Assembly (NCBI RefSeq): GCF_002954775.1
Contig: NZ_PJME01000016.1
Location: 120,787 to 184,786, forward strand
Direction of reading: 5' to 3'
Source: Streptomyces geranii
GTDB taxonomy: Bacteria > Actinomycetota > Actinomycetes > Streptomycetales > Streptomycetaceae
Length of the DNA stretch: 64,000 bases
The notes below the pieces were generated by a model. It searched no databases. It had not been told where the DNA came from and was given only the letters and a program-made list of their open reading frames with translations. Position numbers and translations under genes: made by a program. Positions 48,503 through 57,431 of the stretch are shown here, one piece after another. The stretch's first letter is position 1; each line of letters begins with the position of its first letter.

Positions 48503-48779
48503 CGATCGGATTCCCTTCCCTGGTACGGGAATTGCCATGTGGGGAATTGCGATGTGGGGGGTCGACGGGCGGGTGCGGTCGCCGCGGGGCGGGTGCGGGG
48601 CGCCGCGCGGTGGAATCTGACGGTCCGTCGGAAGAACGGGTTCCATTGATGCGTGGGTTGCTCGCGATTGCAAGAGATGCTCTGCGTGTTCTTCCATCGG
48701 GACAGCGAAAGTGGCCGAAGACCTACCCTCTTTCGGCCACCCCGGCTCACTTCACCCGGCTCACTTCACCCGGCTCGCC

Positions 48780-49139
48780 TCAGCCGGCGGCCACCGTCGA
48801 GCGCACCACTCCGTCCGGCGCGGCCACGTGCACGGGGGTCGCCGGGCCGCCCAGGTCCCGTACGGCCGCCAGGTCCTCGGCCGGGACACCGTCCGCGTCC
48901 GTCACGACCGCCGCCGCCTCCAGGGACCGCGCCCCGGACGCCACCGCCATCGCCACCGCGGTCCGCAGCGCGCTCAGCCGCAGCGAGTCGAGGGCGACGG
49001 TGCCCGCGACATACGTACGCCCGGTCTCGTCCCGTACGGCCGCCCCCTCGGGGACGCCGTTGCGGGCGCGGGCGGAGCGGGCGAGGGTGACGATCTTGCG
49101 GTCCTCGGGGTCGAGGCCGGGCGCGTTGCTGTCGGTCAT
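48780..49139 (-). CDS. Cytidine-deaminase-fold protein lacking the zinc site
   Basis: 119 aa in the position normally held by a cytidine-deaminase-like gene near corC and era. The core EDRKIVTLARSARARNG and DSLRLSALRTAVAMAVASGA follows the CDA fold. However, the catalytic C/HAE motif and the PCxxC zinc ligands are missing; the corresponding regions read VALDSLRLSALRTA and TPVHVAAPDG. It is therefore likely a non-catalytic paralogue. Its function, perhaps a structural partner of neighbouring RNA-processing factors, is unknown. Confidence 0.72.
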   Translation of the reverse strand: MTDSNAPGLDPEDRKIVTLARSARARNGVPEGAAVRDETGRTYVAGTVALDSLRLSALRTAVAMAVASGARSLEAAAVVTDADGVPAEDLAAVRDLGGPATPVHVAAPDGVVRSTVAAG

Positions 49140-49267
49140 GCCACGAGCATACTTAGGGGTTTGTCCCGTCCCGGGGGCTCATGCAACAAGGAAGTCACAC
49201 AAGAACAGGTATCAGGCACGGGCGATCAGGGCATGACCCAGGAACCGCGAGCCATGAGGAGGCGTTA

Positions 49268-49375
49268 ATGAACCGCCAGACCCGCATCCGCGTCACCCGT
49301 CGGCCCAGCGCTCCTTCCCCCCGCGACCTCCCCATCGACCGCAGGACCCCCTCGGGCCGCATCCTGCCGTACTGA
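49268..49375 (+). CDS. 35-aa basic peptide
   Basis: ATG preceded by GAGGAGG at 5 nt, an optimal ribosome-binding site. It encodes MNRQTRIRVTRRPSAPSPRD followed by LPIDRRTPSGRILPY, rich in Arg and Pro. No signal or membrane helix. It lies between the converging deaminase-fold and MmcQ genes. The strong start signal supports translation; the role is unknown. Confidence 0.5.
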   Translation: MNRQTRIRVTRRPSAPSPRDLPIDRRTPSGRILPY

Positions 49376-49392
49376 CCGGAGCAGAGCAGGCT

Positions 49393-49752
49393 TCAGGGCC
49401 GGTCGAGCCGCAACCGCTCCGCGCGCGGCAGACCGGCCACCACCAGGTCGTACGAGTCCTCGATCAGCTCGCGCACGAGCCGATCGGCCAGCTCCCCGTC
49501 GACCGTCACGGTGTTCCAGTGCCGTTTGTTCATGTGATATCCGGGGATGATCAGCCCCGGGTGCTCGGCCCGCAGCCGGATCGCGTCCTCCGGCCCGCAC
49601 TTCAGGTTCACCTTCAGGGGCAGGTTGTCGATCCAGGAGAGGGCGAACATCTTGCCCAGCACCTTGAAGACGGAGATCTCCGGACTGAACGGGAAGTCCT
49701 CCACGGCGGAGTTGAAGGACAGACAGAAGTCACGCAGCTCCTGCGGAGTCAC
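49393..49752 (-). CDS. MmcQ/YjbR-family DNA-binding-fold protein
   Basis: 119 aa of the CyaY-like YjbR fold. Family signatures are the N-terminal LRDFCLSFNSAVEDFPFSPE, the centre LKVNLKCGPEDAIRLR, and PGYHMNKRHWNTVTVDG (the conserved NKxHW patch). GTG start overlapping the corC stop by 4 bp (GTGA), so it is translated with corC. The family is implicated in DNA binding; no specific role is established here. Confidence 0.9.
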   Translation of the reverse strand: MTPQELRDFCLSFNSAVEDFPFSPEISVFKVLGKMFALSWIDNLPLKVNLKCGPEDAIRLRAEHPGLIIPGYHMNKRHWNTVTVDGELADRLVRELIEDSYDLVVAGLPRAERLRLDRP

Positions 49753-51071
49753 GCGCCCTCCCCCTCTTTCGCGTCCTTCTCGTCCTCCGGCGCCCCGGCC
49801 TGGTCGGCGGGCTCGACGAGCACGGTCACGATCTTGTTCCGACGGCCGGCGGCGGCCTCCGCGGTGAGCCGCAGCCCGCGCCCGTCGGGCAGTTCGACAA
49901 CGGCCGAGGCACCGGCGATGGGCACCCGCCCGAGCGCCTTGGCGAGCAGCCCGCCGACCGTCTCCACGTCCTCGTCGTCGTACTCCTCAAGCCCGTACAG
50001 CTCGCCGAGGTCGGTGATGTCGAGGCGGGCCGTGACGCGGTGCCGTTCGTCGCCCAGCTGCTCCACGGGCGGGAGTTCGCGGTCGTACTCGTCGGTGATC
50101 TCGCCGACGATCTCCTCCAGGATGTCCTCGATCGTGACGATCCCGGCCGTGCCGCCGTACTCGTCGATGACGACGGCGACGTGGTTGCGGTCGCGCTGCA
50201 TCTCGCGGAGCAGATCACCGGCGTTCTTCGTGTCGGGCACGAAGGCGGCGGGCCGCATCGCGGTCGACACCAGCTCGCTCTCGGCGTCCCGGCTGATGTG
50301 CGTCTTGCGGACCAGGTCCTTGAGATACACGATCCCGACGACGTCGTCCTCGTTCTCCCCGGTGACCGGGATGCGCGAGAACCCGGAGCGCAGGGCGAGG
50401 GTGAGGGCCTGCCGGATGGTCTTGTACCGCTCGATGACGACCAGGTCGGTCCGCGGGACCATGACCTCGCGTACGAGGGTGTCGCCCAGCTCGAACACGG
50501 AGTGCACCATGCGGCGCTCGTCGTCCTCGATGAGGGACTCGGCCTCGGCGAGGTCGACCAGCGCGCGCAGCTCGGCCTCGGAGGCGAACGGGCCACGCCG
50601 GAAGCCCTTGCCGGGCGTGAGGGCGTTACCGATGAGGATGAGGAGAGAAGGGATCGGCCCCATGATCCGGGCGAGCGGCAGGAGCACGTACGCAGCCGCG
50701 GTGGCCGTGTTGAGCGGATGCTGCCGCCCGATGGTCCGCGGCGAGACCCCGACGGCGACATAAGACACGAGCACCATCACACCGATGGCGACGGCGAGGG
50801 CCTGCCAGGTCTTGTCGAACTCCCGCAGACAGGCGTACGTGACGAGCGCGGCGGCGGCCATCTCGCAGGCCACGCGCACCAGGAGCGCCACGTTGAGATA
50901 GCGGGTCGGATCGGCGGCGACCTGGGCCAACTTGGCACTGCCGCGCCGACCGCTCCGTACGGCCTCCTCGGCACGGAAGCTGGAGACGCGCGCGAGGCCC
51001 GCCTCCGCGCAGGCGGCGAGCCAGGCGACGACGACCAGCGCTATGGCACCGGTGACGAGTTGGGGGTTCAT
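49749..51071 (-). CDS. CorC/HlyC-type CNNM membrane protein
   Basis: 440 aa. The N-terminal CNNM domain has about four helices (VTGAIALVVVAWLAACAEAG, ALAVAIGVMVLVSYVAVGV). A pair of CBS domains lies around residues 195-320 (REVMVPRTDLVVIERYKTIR, DKxN-like segments, VAVVIDEYGGTAGIVTIEDI). The C-terminal CorC_HlyC domain ends VTVLVEPADQ. The family functions in Mg/Co efflux. Its ATG overlaps the ybeY stop by 4 bp. Confidence 0.93.
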   Translation of the reverse strand: MNPQLVTGAIALVVVAWLAACAEAGLARVSSFRAEEAVRSGRRGSAKLAQVAADPTRYLNVALLVRVACEMAAAALVTYACLREFDKTWQALAVAIGVMVLVSYVAVGVSPRTIGRQHPLNTATAAAYVLLPLARIMGPIPSLLILIGNALTPGKGFRRGPFASEAELRALVDLAEAESLIEDDERRMVHSVFELGDTLVREVMVPRTDLVVIERYKTIRQALTLALRSGFSRIPVTGENEDDVVGIVYLKDLVRKTHISRDAESELVSTAMRPAAFVPDTKNAGDLLREMQRDRNHVAVVIDEYGGTAGIVTIEDILEEIVGEITDEYDRELPPVEQLGDERHRVTARLDITDLGELYGLEEYDDEDVETVGGLLAKALGRVPIAGASAVVELPDGRGLRLTAEAAAGRRNKIVTVLVEPADQAGAPEDEKDAKEGEGA

Positions 51072-51565
51072 GACACGGTCGGGGCGGGCGACGGACCGGT
51101 CATCCCGCGCTCACCGCGCCAGCCGTCGACGATGGCGGCCTGGAGGCCGAACATCTCGGCCTTCTCGTCCGCCTCCTCGTGGTCGTACCCGAGGAGGTGC
51201 AGCACGCCGTGGACGGTGAGGAGTTGGAGCTCCTCGTCCATGGAGTGCTGCGTCTCGGCCTCCTTGCCCTGCCGCTCGGCGACCTCGGGACAGAGCACGA
51301 TGTCACCGAGCAGCCCCTGCGGCGGCTCGGCGTCGTCCTTCGACGGCGGACGCAGCTCGTCCATCGGGAAGGACATGACGTCGGTCGGACCGGGCAGGTC
51401 CATCCACTGGATGTGCAACTGCTCCATGGCGTCGGCGTCCACGACGATCACCGAGAGTTCGGAGAGCGGGTGGATGCGCATCCGCGCGAGCGCGTAGCGG
51501 GCGATGTCGAGGATCGCCTGCTCGTCGACCTCGGTTCCGGACTCGTTGTTGACGTCGATCGACAT
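51068..51565 (-). CDS. ybeY: Endoribonuclease YbeY
   Basis: A 165-aa single-strand endoribonuclease in 16S rRNA 3'-end maturation and ribosome quality control. The zinc site HGVLHLLGYDH near residue 117 is intact. The motif PGPTDVMSFPMDE and LLGDIVLCPEVAE match the family. The ATG at 51565 is chosen; the longer reading to 51691 enters phoH. Downstream corC overlaps by 4 bp, and phoH ends 14 bp upstream, so phoH-ybeY-corC is one operon. Confidence 0.96.
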   Translation of the reverse strand: MSIDVNNESGTEVDEQAILDIARYALARMRIHPLSELSVIVVDADAMEQLHIQWMDLPGPTDVMSFPMDELRPPSKDDAEPPQGLLGDIVLCPEVAERQGKEAETQHSMDEELQLLTVHGVLHLLGYDHEEADEKAEMFGLQAAIVDGWRGERGMTGPSPAPTVS

Positions 51566-51578
51566 GGTGCTGGTTTGT

Positions 51579-52637
51579 CTACTTCCGCTTGTCCCGGGCG
51601 CCCTTGTGGGTGCCGTTCTCCGTACCGTTCTCGCTGTCGTACTTCTCGTACGCGTCGACGATACGGCCGACCAGCTTGTGCCGGACGACATCCTGGGAGG
51701 TGAGCCGCGAGAAGTGGACGTCGTCCAGCCCTTCGAGGATCTCCTGCACCTGCCGCAGCCCGGACTTGGTCCCGGACGGCAGGTCGACCTGCGTCACGTC
51801 ACCCGTGATGACGATCTTCGACTCGAAGCCGAGGCGGGTCAGGAACATCTTCATCTGCTCGGGGGAGGTGTTCTGGGCCTCGTCCAGGATGATGAAAGCA
51901 TCATTAAGGGTGCGACCACGCATATAAGCCAGCGGCGCCACCTCGATCGTCCCCGAAGCCATCAGCTTCGGGATCGAGTCCGGGTCGAGCATGTCGTGCA
52001 GCGCGTCGTACAGCGGGCGCAGATACGGGTCGATCTTGTCGTAGAGCGTGCCCGGGAGGAAGCCGAGGCGCTCGCCCGCCTCCACCGCCGGGCGGGTCAG
52101 GATGATGCGGCTGACCTGCTTGGCCTGGAGGGCCTGGACCGCCTTCGCCATCGCCAGGTAGGTCTTGCCGGTGCCCGCCGGGCCGATGCCGAAGACGATG
52201 GTGTGCTTGTCGATGGCGTCGACGTAGCGCTTCTGGTTGAGGGTCTTGGGGCGGATCGTGCGGCCCCGCGAGGACAGGATGTTCTGGGTGAGGACGTCGG
52301 CCGGGGTCTCCTGGCCGTCCGCCTCGCCGTTCCCGCTCGCTCTGAGCATGGCGATCGAGCGTTCCACCGCGTCCTCCGTCATCGGCTGTCCGGTGCGGAG
52401 CACCAGCATCATCTCGTCGAACAGCCGCTGGACGAGGGCGACCTCGACCGCCTCGCCAACGGCGTTGACTTCATTGCCCCGGACATGGATGTCGACCGCC
52501 GGGAAGGCCTTCTCGATCACTCGCAGGAGGGCGTCACCCGAACCCAGCAGGGACACCATGGGGTGCGTGGCGGGGACGGTGAACTGCGCTCGTGCCTGCC
52601 CCCGTGCGGGGGGCTGAGCTGTGGGTGTCTGAGTCAT
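51579..52637 (-). CDS. PhoH-family ATPase
   Basis: A 352-aa PhoH-like P-loop protein. A small N-terminal KH-like segment (DIHVRGNEVNAVGEAVEVAL) precedes the ATPase with Walker A GIGPAGTGKTYLAM near residue 155 and Walker B AFIILDEAQNTSPEQM. The sensor region is VITGDVTQVDLPSG. In this operon type it acts with YbeY in RNA and ribosome metabolism. The ATG at 52637 is preferred over an upstream GTG reading to 52730, whose extra residues are Arg/Ser-rich. Confidence 0.94.
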   Translation of the reverse strand: MTQTPTAQPPARGQARAQFTVPATHPMVSLLGSGDALLRVIEKAFPAVDIHVRGNEVNAVGEAVEVALVQRLFDEMMLVLRTGQPMTEDAVERSIAMLRASGNGEADGQETPADVLTQNILSSRGRTIRPKTLNQKRYVDAIDKHTIVFGIGPAGTGKTYLAMAKAVQALQAKQVSRIILTRPAVEAGERLGFLPGTLYDKIDPYLRPLYDALHDMLDPDSIPKLMASGTIEVAPLAYMRGRTLNDAFIILDEAQNTSPEQMKMFLTRLGFESKIVITGDVTQVDLPSGTKSGLRQVQEILEGLDDVHFSRLTSQDVVRHKLVGRIVDAYEKYDSENGTENGTHKGARDKRK

Positions 52638-52789
52638 GGGCCGGCTCGTAGGCCTGCACGACCTCCTCGATGAGGCTCGCTTACCACGTGGGTAGCCTTC
52701 CGCTCCCAGGGTACGTCGGTGCACTGACAACGCCGAAGGGGTTTTGACTCACGGTCCGGTGACACCCCGGTGCGCTCACGCCGGTGCGC

Positions 52790-53917
52790 TCACGCCGATC
52801 TGCCGAAGCCGATCGTCGGGACCGCCCGCCGCAGCGGCCAGGGGCGTGGTCTCGCCGTCCGGGGCACCAGGTCCGCCAGGAAGGCGTACCGGCGCAGCGC
52901 CTCCGGGTCCTGGTGCTCGTACGACTGGATCTCGCGCCACCAGGCGCCGATCTCGGACCAGCCGGGGGCGGAGAGCGAGCCGCCGAAGTCCTGGACGGAG
53001 AGGGCGGCGGTGAGGCCGGCGAAGGCGAGGCGGTCGGCGAGCGGCCAGTCGGCGAGGGTGCCGGTGACGAAGCCCGCGACGAAGACGTCGCCCGCGCCTG
53101 TCGGGTCGAGGGCCTCGACGGCGATCGCGGGCACCTCGGCAGTCTCGCCGGTGCGTCCGTCCACGGCGTACGCGCCGTCGGCGCCGAGGGTGACGACGGC
53201 GAGCGGTACGTGGTCAGTGAGGGCGCGGGCGGCCTTGCGGGGGCAGTCGGTGCGGGTGTAGCGCATCGCCTCGTCGGCGTTGGGCAGGAAGGCCTCGCAG
53301 TGCTCCAGGTCGGCGAGGCCCGCGAGGTCCCAGCGGCCGGTGTCGTCCCAGCCGACGTCGGCGAAGATCCGGGCGCCCTTGTGGGCGGCCTGGGCGATCC
53401 AGGGGGCGCGGACGCCCGGGGTGAGGGAGGCGACGGCGGCTCTGGCGTGCGGCGGGCACTCCGGGGCCGGTTCCTCCGGGGGCGGCTCGTGGCCGTGGGA
53501 GACCATCGTGCGCTCGCCCTCGTACGCCATCGAGACGGTGACCGGGGAGTGCCAGCCGGGGACCGTGCGTGACGTGGAGAGGTCGATGCGCTCGCCCTGT
53601 TCGAGGGCGTCCCAGCAGTACTCGCCGTAGTGGTCGTCGCCGAAGGCGGCGGCGAGGGACGTCTTCAGGCCGAGCCGGGCGAGCGCGGTGGCCATGTTGG
53701 CGACGCCGCCGGGGCTGGAGCCCATGCCGCGCGCCCAGGACTCCGTGCCCCGCACCGGGGCCGAGTCGAGCCCGGTGAAGATGATGTCGAGGAAGACGGT
53801 GCCGGTCAGATACACGTCCCACGGCGGATCGTCGGGCGCGCGCAGGGCGGCCAAGGGGTCGACCTGGGCCTGGCGGTCGGAAGATCCCTCTCCGGTGGAC
53901 GCGGTGGACGCGATCAC
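52790..53917 (-). CDS. PfkB-family carbohydrate/nucleoside kinase
   Basis: A 375-aa ribokinase-fold kinase. The N-terminal region has the substrate-binding GSSPGGVANMATALARLG. The PfkB signature 2 is DPTGAGDVFVAGFVTG, with the catalytic Asp in GAGD. It phosphorylates a sugar, sugar acid or nucleoside; the type cannot be read from sequence. The GTG at 53917 has GGGAG 6 nt upstream and is chosen over 53962. It ends 152 bp before the phoH start region on the same strand. Confidence 0.9.
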   Translation of the reverse strand: MIASTASTGEGSSDRQAQVDPLAALRAPDDPPWDVYLTGTVFLDIIFTGLDSAPVRGTESWARGMGSSPGGVANMATALARLGLKTSLAAAFGDDHYGEYCWDALEQGERIDLSTSRTVPGWHSPVTVSMAYEGERTMVSHGHEPPPEEPAPECPPHARAAVASLTPGVRAPWIAQAAHKGARIFADVGWDDTGRWDLAGLADLEHCEAFLPNADEAMRYTRTDCPRKAARALTDHVPLAVVTLGADGAYAVDGRTGETAEVPAIAVEALDPTGAGDVFVAGFVTGTLADWPLADRLAFAGLTAALSVQDFGGSLSAPGWSEIGAWWREIQSYEHQDPEALRRYAFLADLVPRTARPRPWPLRRAVPTIGFGRSA

Positions 53918-54272
53918 GGTGCGCTCCCTGACGACGGTGCGGATCAGGCCAGTCTGCACCACCCCACTGACAGCGGCCCGTCACTCCGCCCCGGCCACTC
54001 CGGGGGCGCACACGAATACCCCGCCTCTCCCACCCCAAACACCGAAGTGCCCCACATCACACCCACCCGGCTCCCCTCCCCCGCCCGCCGCTTGATACAA
54101 ATTGCCCGCGCGTTCCTGTCCGTCGACGGTCGTCGCCCCACCCCGCATCGAGCCGCCACACCCGCTCGCAGAGCCGTCGTCCCCGCTCGCCGGGCCGCCA
54201 CATCAGCCTGTCGAGCCGTCACACCCGCTCCGCCGAGCCGTCACATTCGCTTTCGCACGCCCAGGAACGCCC
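53918..54272. repeat. Gene-poor gap with degenerate tandem repeat
   Basis: About 355 bp between the PfkB and MFS genes. Positions 54149-54256 hold roughly five degenerate copies of a ~22-bp unit resembling GAGCCGTCACACCCGCTCGC. The rest is Pro/Ala-codon-like GC-rich DNA with no convincing promoter. An ORF is open on the plus strand from 54102, but its product is Pro-rich filler. Confidence 0.55.
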
Positions 54273-55478
54273 GTGTTCTCCCCCCGCTCCACCATGCCCT
54301 GGCCCCTCATCGCCCTCTTCACGGCCGGGTACCTGGCGCCGTACCTCCTGCCCACCACCGTCGGCAGACTGGACGCGTATCTCCCGCTGAGTCCCACGCA
54401 GGCCGGTGCCATCGGCAGTGCGCTGCTGCTGAGTTCGGCGTCGGCGGGCTTTCTGCTCGCCTCCCGGGTCGACCGGGTCGGCCCCCGCGCTCTCGCCCGT
54501 ACCGGCCTGGTCCTCGCGGCCCTCGGGTACGGCGCCGCCGCCCTCACCACCAGCCTGTACGCCGTGATCGTCGGCGCCGTGGTCGGCGGTTTCGGGTCCG
54601 GTACGGCCACCACGGTCGCCGCCACCGGGATCGCCGGCCGTCCCGACCCGCACCGCACGACCACCCTGGGCCTGCTGGGCGTCTCCGCGCTCGCGGGCGT
54701 CGTCTATCTGACGGTCCCGCACCTCGGCCCGGGCCACGGCCTCCCGCTGATCGCACTGGCCCTGACGGCAGTCGCCGTATGGCCGCTGACGGCCGCGCTC
54801 CCCGGACGGAACGGCCGGTCGGCGAGGGACCTGCAGGCGACCGCCATGCCGCCGACCTGCACCCCGCTCCCCCGCCCGCGCGCGGGAGTGGTCCTCGCCG
54901 TCACGATGGCCTGCTGGTCCCTCGCGCAGAACTCCCTCTGGGGTGTCAGCGGCCGGATCGGGCTCACCCAGGCCGGGCTCTCCGAGGCGACGGTCGGCGC
55001 GGTGTTCGCCGTGGCGCTCGGGGCGGGGCTGCTCGGGGTCGTCGGGGCGGGCGCGCTCGGCACGCGGCTGGGCCGGGCGCTGCCGATCGGCGCCGGTACG
55101 GCGGTCATCGCGGCCTGCATCGTGCTGAGCGCCTCCGCGACCGACCTGACGTCCTTCGCGGCCGGCGAGATCGCCTGGAACACGCTGTACCCGATCGTGC
55201 TGTCGTACGTCATCGGCCTGGCCGCCGCGCTGGATCCGCGCGGCCGTTGGGCGGTGCTGGTCGGCTCGGGGTCCTCGCTGGGCACGGCGTGCGGCCCGCT
55301 GACCGGCAGTCTGCTTTCGGCGCACGCGGGCTTCCCGGCGATGGGCGCGGTGCTGGCCGTCGGCCTGCTGCTGATCGCGGTCCCGATGACGGCCGTGGCG
55401 CTGCGCACGCCGTCCCCGTCCCGCGCGCTGAGGCTCACCACGGTCAAGGCCACCGAGCAGTACCGCCCGGTGGCCTGA
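54273..55478 (+). CDS. MFS permease
   Basis: A 401-aa transporter with about twelve helices. It begins VFSPRSTMPWPLIALFTAGY, with the loop 2-3 region ASRVDRVGPRALARTG and the second-half equivalent GTRLGRALPIGAGTA. The pattern of glycines (GGFGSGTATTVAATG) suggests an uptake or efflux permease. The GTG at 54273 has AGGA 7 nt upstream; the ATG at 54294 is an alternative. It converges on the adenine deaminase gene with a 12-bp gap. The substrate is unknown; a purine would fit the neighbour but is only a guess. Confidence 0.8.
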   Translation: MFSPRSTMPWPLIALFTAGYLAPYLLPTTVGRLDAYLPLSPTQAGAIGSALLLSSASAGFLLASRVDRVGPRALARTGLVLAALGYGAAALTTSLYAVIVGAVVGGFGSGTATTVAATGIAGRPDPHRTTTLGLLGVSALAGVVYLTVPHLGPGHGLPLIALALTAVAVWPLTAALPGRNGRSARDLQATAMPPTCTPLPRPRAGVVLAVTMACWSLAQNSLWGVSGRIGLTQAGLSEATVGAVFAVALGAGLLGVVGAGALGTRLGRALPIGAGTAVIAACIVLSASATDLTSFAAGEIAWNTLYPIVLSYVIGLAAALDPRGRWAVLVGSGSSLGTACGPLTGSLLSAHAGFPAMGAVLAVGLLLIAVPMTAVALRTPSPSRALRLTTVKATEQYRPVA

Positions 55479-55490
55479 CCGGCACGGACG

Positions 55491-56480
55491 TCAGAACCGG
55501 TACGCGTCCACCTCGGCGAGGTACCGGGCCCGCCGCTCCTCGTCATCGTCGAGGAACGACGCGAGGAACGAGTTCCGCGCCAGCTCCCGGAGCCGCTCCT
55601 CGCCGAGGCCCAGGGCCTCCCGTACCGCCCCGAAGTTGTCGCCGACGTACCCGCCGAAGTAGGCGGGGTCGTCGGAGTTGACGGTGCAGAGGAGGCCGGC
55701 GTCGAGCATCGCGGGCAGCGGATGCTCGGCGAGGACGTCGACGGCGCGCAGCCGTACGTTGGACAGCGGGCAGAGGGTCAGCGGCACGCGCTCGCGCACG
55801 AGCCGAGCGACCAGCTCGGGGTCCTCCATGCAGCGCAGCCCGTGGTCGACGCGCTCGACGCCGAGGACGTCGAGGGCCTCGGTGATGTAGGCGGGCGGCC
55901 CCTCCTCCCCCGCGTGCGCGACGCGTCGCAGCCCGAGGGCGGCGGCGGCCTCGTACACCTCGCGGAACTTCACCGGCGGATGCCCGACCTCGGCGGAGTC
56001 GAGCCCGACGCCGGTGATCCGGTCGAGGTAGGGGCGGGCCGCGTCGAGGGTCTCCATGGCGGAGGCGGCGGACTGGTCGCGCAGGAAGCACATGATGAGC
56101 CGGGTGGAGACGCCGTGCGCCGACTCGCTGTCGCGGAGCGCGCGCCAGAGCCCCTCGACGACGGTCCCCATGTCCACGCCCCGGGCGATGTGGGCCTGCG
56201 GGTCGAAGAAGATCTCCGCGTGCCGTACGCCCTGGGCGGCGGCGCGGGCGAGATAGGCGTCGGCGAGGTCCGCGAAGTCCTGCTCGGTGCGCAGGACGGC
56301 CATCAGCTCGTAGTACAGGTCGAGAAAGGACTGCAGATCCTCGAAGAGATACGCCTTGCGCAGTTCCTCGGTGTCGGCGTAGGGCAGCACGACACCGTTG
56401 CGAGCGGCGAGCGCGAAGGCCAGCTCGGGTTCGAGGGTGCCTTCGATGTGGAGGTGCAGTTCGGCTTTGGGGATGGGCAT
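55491..56480 (-). CDS. Adenine deaminase-type (ADA-like) enzyme
   Basis: 329 aa of the adenosine/adenine deaminase amidohydrolase family. Metal ligands are HLHIEG near the N-terminus, the His and Glu of RVAHAGEEGPP, and the Asp pair of VNSDDPAYFGG. The segments LEPELAFALAARNGV, YLFEDLQSFLDLYY and GLDSAEVGHPPVKF match, from memory, the bacterial adenine deaminases of the Pseudomonas PA0148 type better than true adenosine deaminases. So adenine to hypoxanthine is the favoured reaction. The ATG at 56480 is used. Confidence 0.85.
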   Translation of the reverse strand: MPIPKAELHLHIEGTLEPELAFALAARNGVVLPYADTEELRKAYLFEDLQSFLDLYYELMAVLRTEQDFADLADAYLARAAAQGVRHAEIFFDPQAHIARGVDMGTVVEGLWRALRDSESAHGVSTRLIMCFLRDQSAASAMETLDAARPYLDRITGVGLDSAEVGHPPVKFREVYEAAAALGLRRVAHAGEEGPPAYITEALDVLGVERVDHGLRCMEDPELVARLVRERVPLTLCPLSNVRLRAVDVLAEHPLPAMLDAGLLCTVNSDDPAYFGGYVGDNFGAVREALGLGEERLRELARNSFLASFLDDDEERRARYLAEVDAYRF

Positions 56481-56500
56481 CAAAGAATCGTACGGCCGTT

Positions 56501-57409
56501 TTACCGCCGTTTCGGAACCGGCACCCTCAGTAGGTCATGGGCGACGGTCAGCTCGCCCTCGTACCCGGCGGCCCGGGCCTGCCGCTCGAACTCGTCGGGG
56601 TCGGAGTAGCGCTGGCTGAAGTGGGTGAGGACGAGATGCCGTACGCCGGCGTCCCGGGCGACGGCTCCGGCCTGACCGGCGGTCAAGTGCCCGTGGTCGG
56701 CGGCGAGTTGCTGATCCTCGTCGAGGAAGGTCGACTCGATGACGAGCATGTCGCAGTCGTAGGCGAGTGCGTGGACCCCCTCACACAACCGGGTGTCCAT
56801 GACGAAGGCGAACCGCTGCCCGCGCCGCAGCTCGCTGACCTCGTCGAGGGTGACGGCCCCGAGGGAGCCCTCGCGCTGGAGTCGTCCGACGTCGGGCCCC
56901 TTGATGCCGTGCGCGGCGAGCAGTTCGGGCAGCAGACGGCGCCCGTCGGGTTCGACGAGGAGGTAGCCATAGGACTCGACGGGGTGGGAGAGCCTGCGGG
57001 CTTCGAGCCGGTAACCGGGGGTGGTGGCAAGGACCCCGCCTTCCCCCGCGAGCGGCGCCTGGCCGATCTGGACGGTCTCGCGATAGGCGGTGGCGTAACG
57101 CAGCCGGTCGAAGAACTTCTGCCCTGATCGGGGGAAGTGGGCGGTGATCTCGTGCGGGACGCGGTCGAGGTTGATGCGTTGGATGACGCCGGCGACGCCG
57201 AGGGAGTGGTCGCCGTGGAAGTGCGTGACGCAGATCCGGTTGAGGTCGTGGGCGGCGACCCCGGCGCGCAGCATCTGGCGCTGGGTGCCCTCGCCGGGGT
57301 CGAAGAGGATGCCCTGGCCGTCCCAGCGGAGGAGGTAGCCGTTGTGGTTGCGGTGCCGGGTGGGTACCTGGCTGGCGGTGCCGAGGACCACCAATTCACG
57401 TCCGGACAT
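56501..57409 (-). CDS. rnz: Ribonuclease Z
   Basis: A 302-aa tRNA 3'-processing endonuclease of the metallo-beta-lactamase fold. The N-terminus reads ELVVLGTASQVPTRHRNHNG. The zinc motif THFHGDHSLG is intact, and distal ligands are in FVMDTRL and VLTHFSQRY. The start ATG 57409 is chosen over a longer reading that crosses the HIT gene. It lies 22 bp downstream of the HIT gene on the same strand and 21 bp before the adenine deaminase, so the three are probably one transcript. Confidence 0.95.
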   Translation of the reverse strand: MSGRELVVLGTASQVPTRHRNHNGYLLRWDGQGILFDPGEGTQRQMLRAGVAAHDLNRICVTHFHGDHSLGVAGVIQRINLDRVPHEITAHFPRSGQKFFDRLRYATAYRETVQIGQAPLAGEGGVLATTPGYRLEARRLSHPVESYGYLLVEPDGRRLLPELLAAHGIKGPDVGRLQREGSLGAVTLDEVSELRRGQRFAFVMDTRLCEGVHALAYDCDMLVIESTFLDEDQQLAADHGHLTAGQAGAVARDAGVRHLVLTHFSQRYSDPDEFERQARAAGYEGELTVAHDLLRVPVPKRR

Positions 57410-57431
57410 GGCGAGTTGTCCCGTTACCCCG

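Noticed and set aside
53944..54272. N-terminal extension of the MFS gene from 54102
   Set aside because: The extra 57 residues are Pro/Ala/Arg repeat-derived, no ribosome-binding site is seen, and an AGGA-preceded GTG at 54273 fits the family start.
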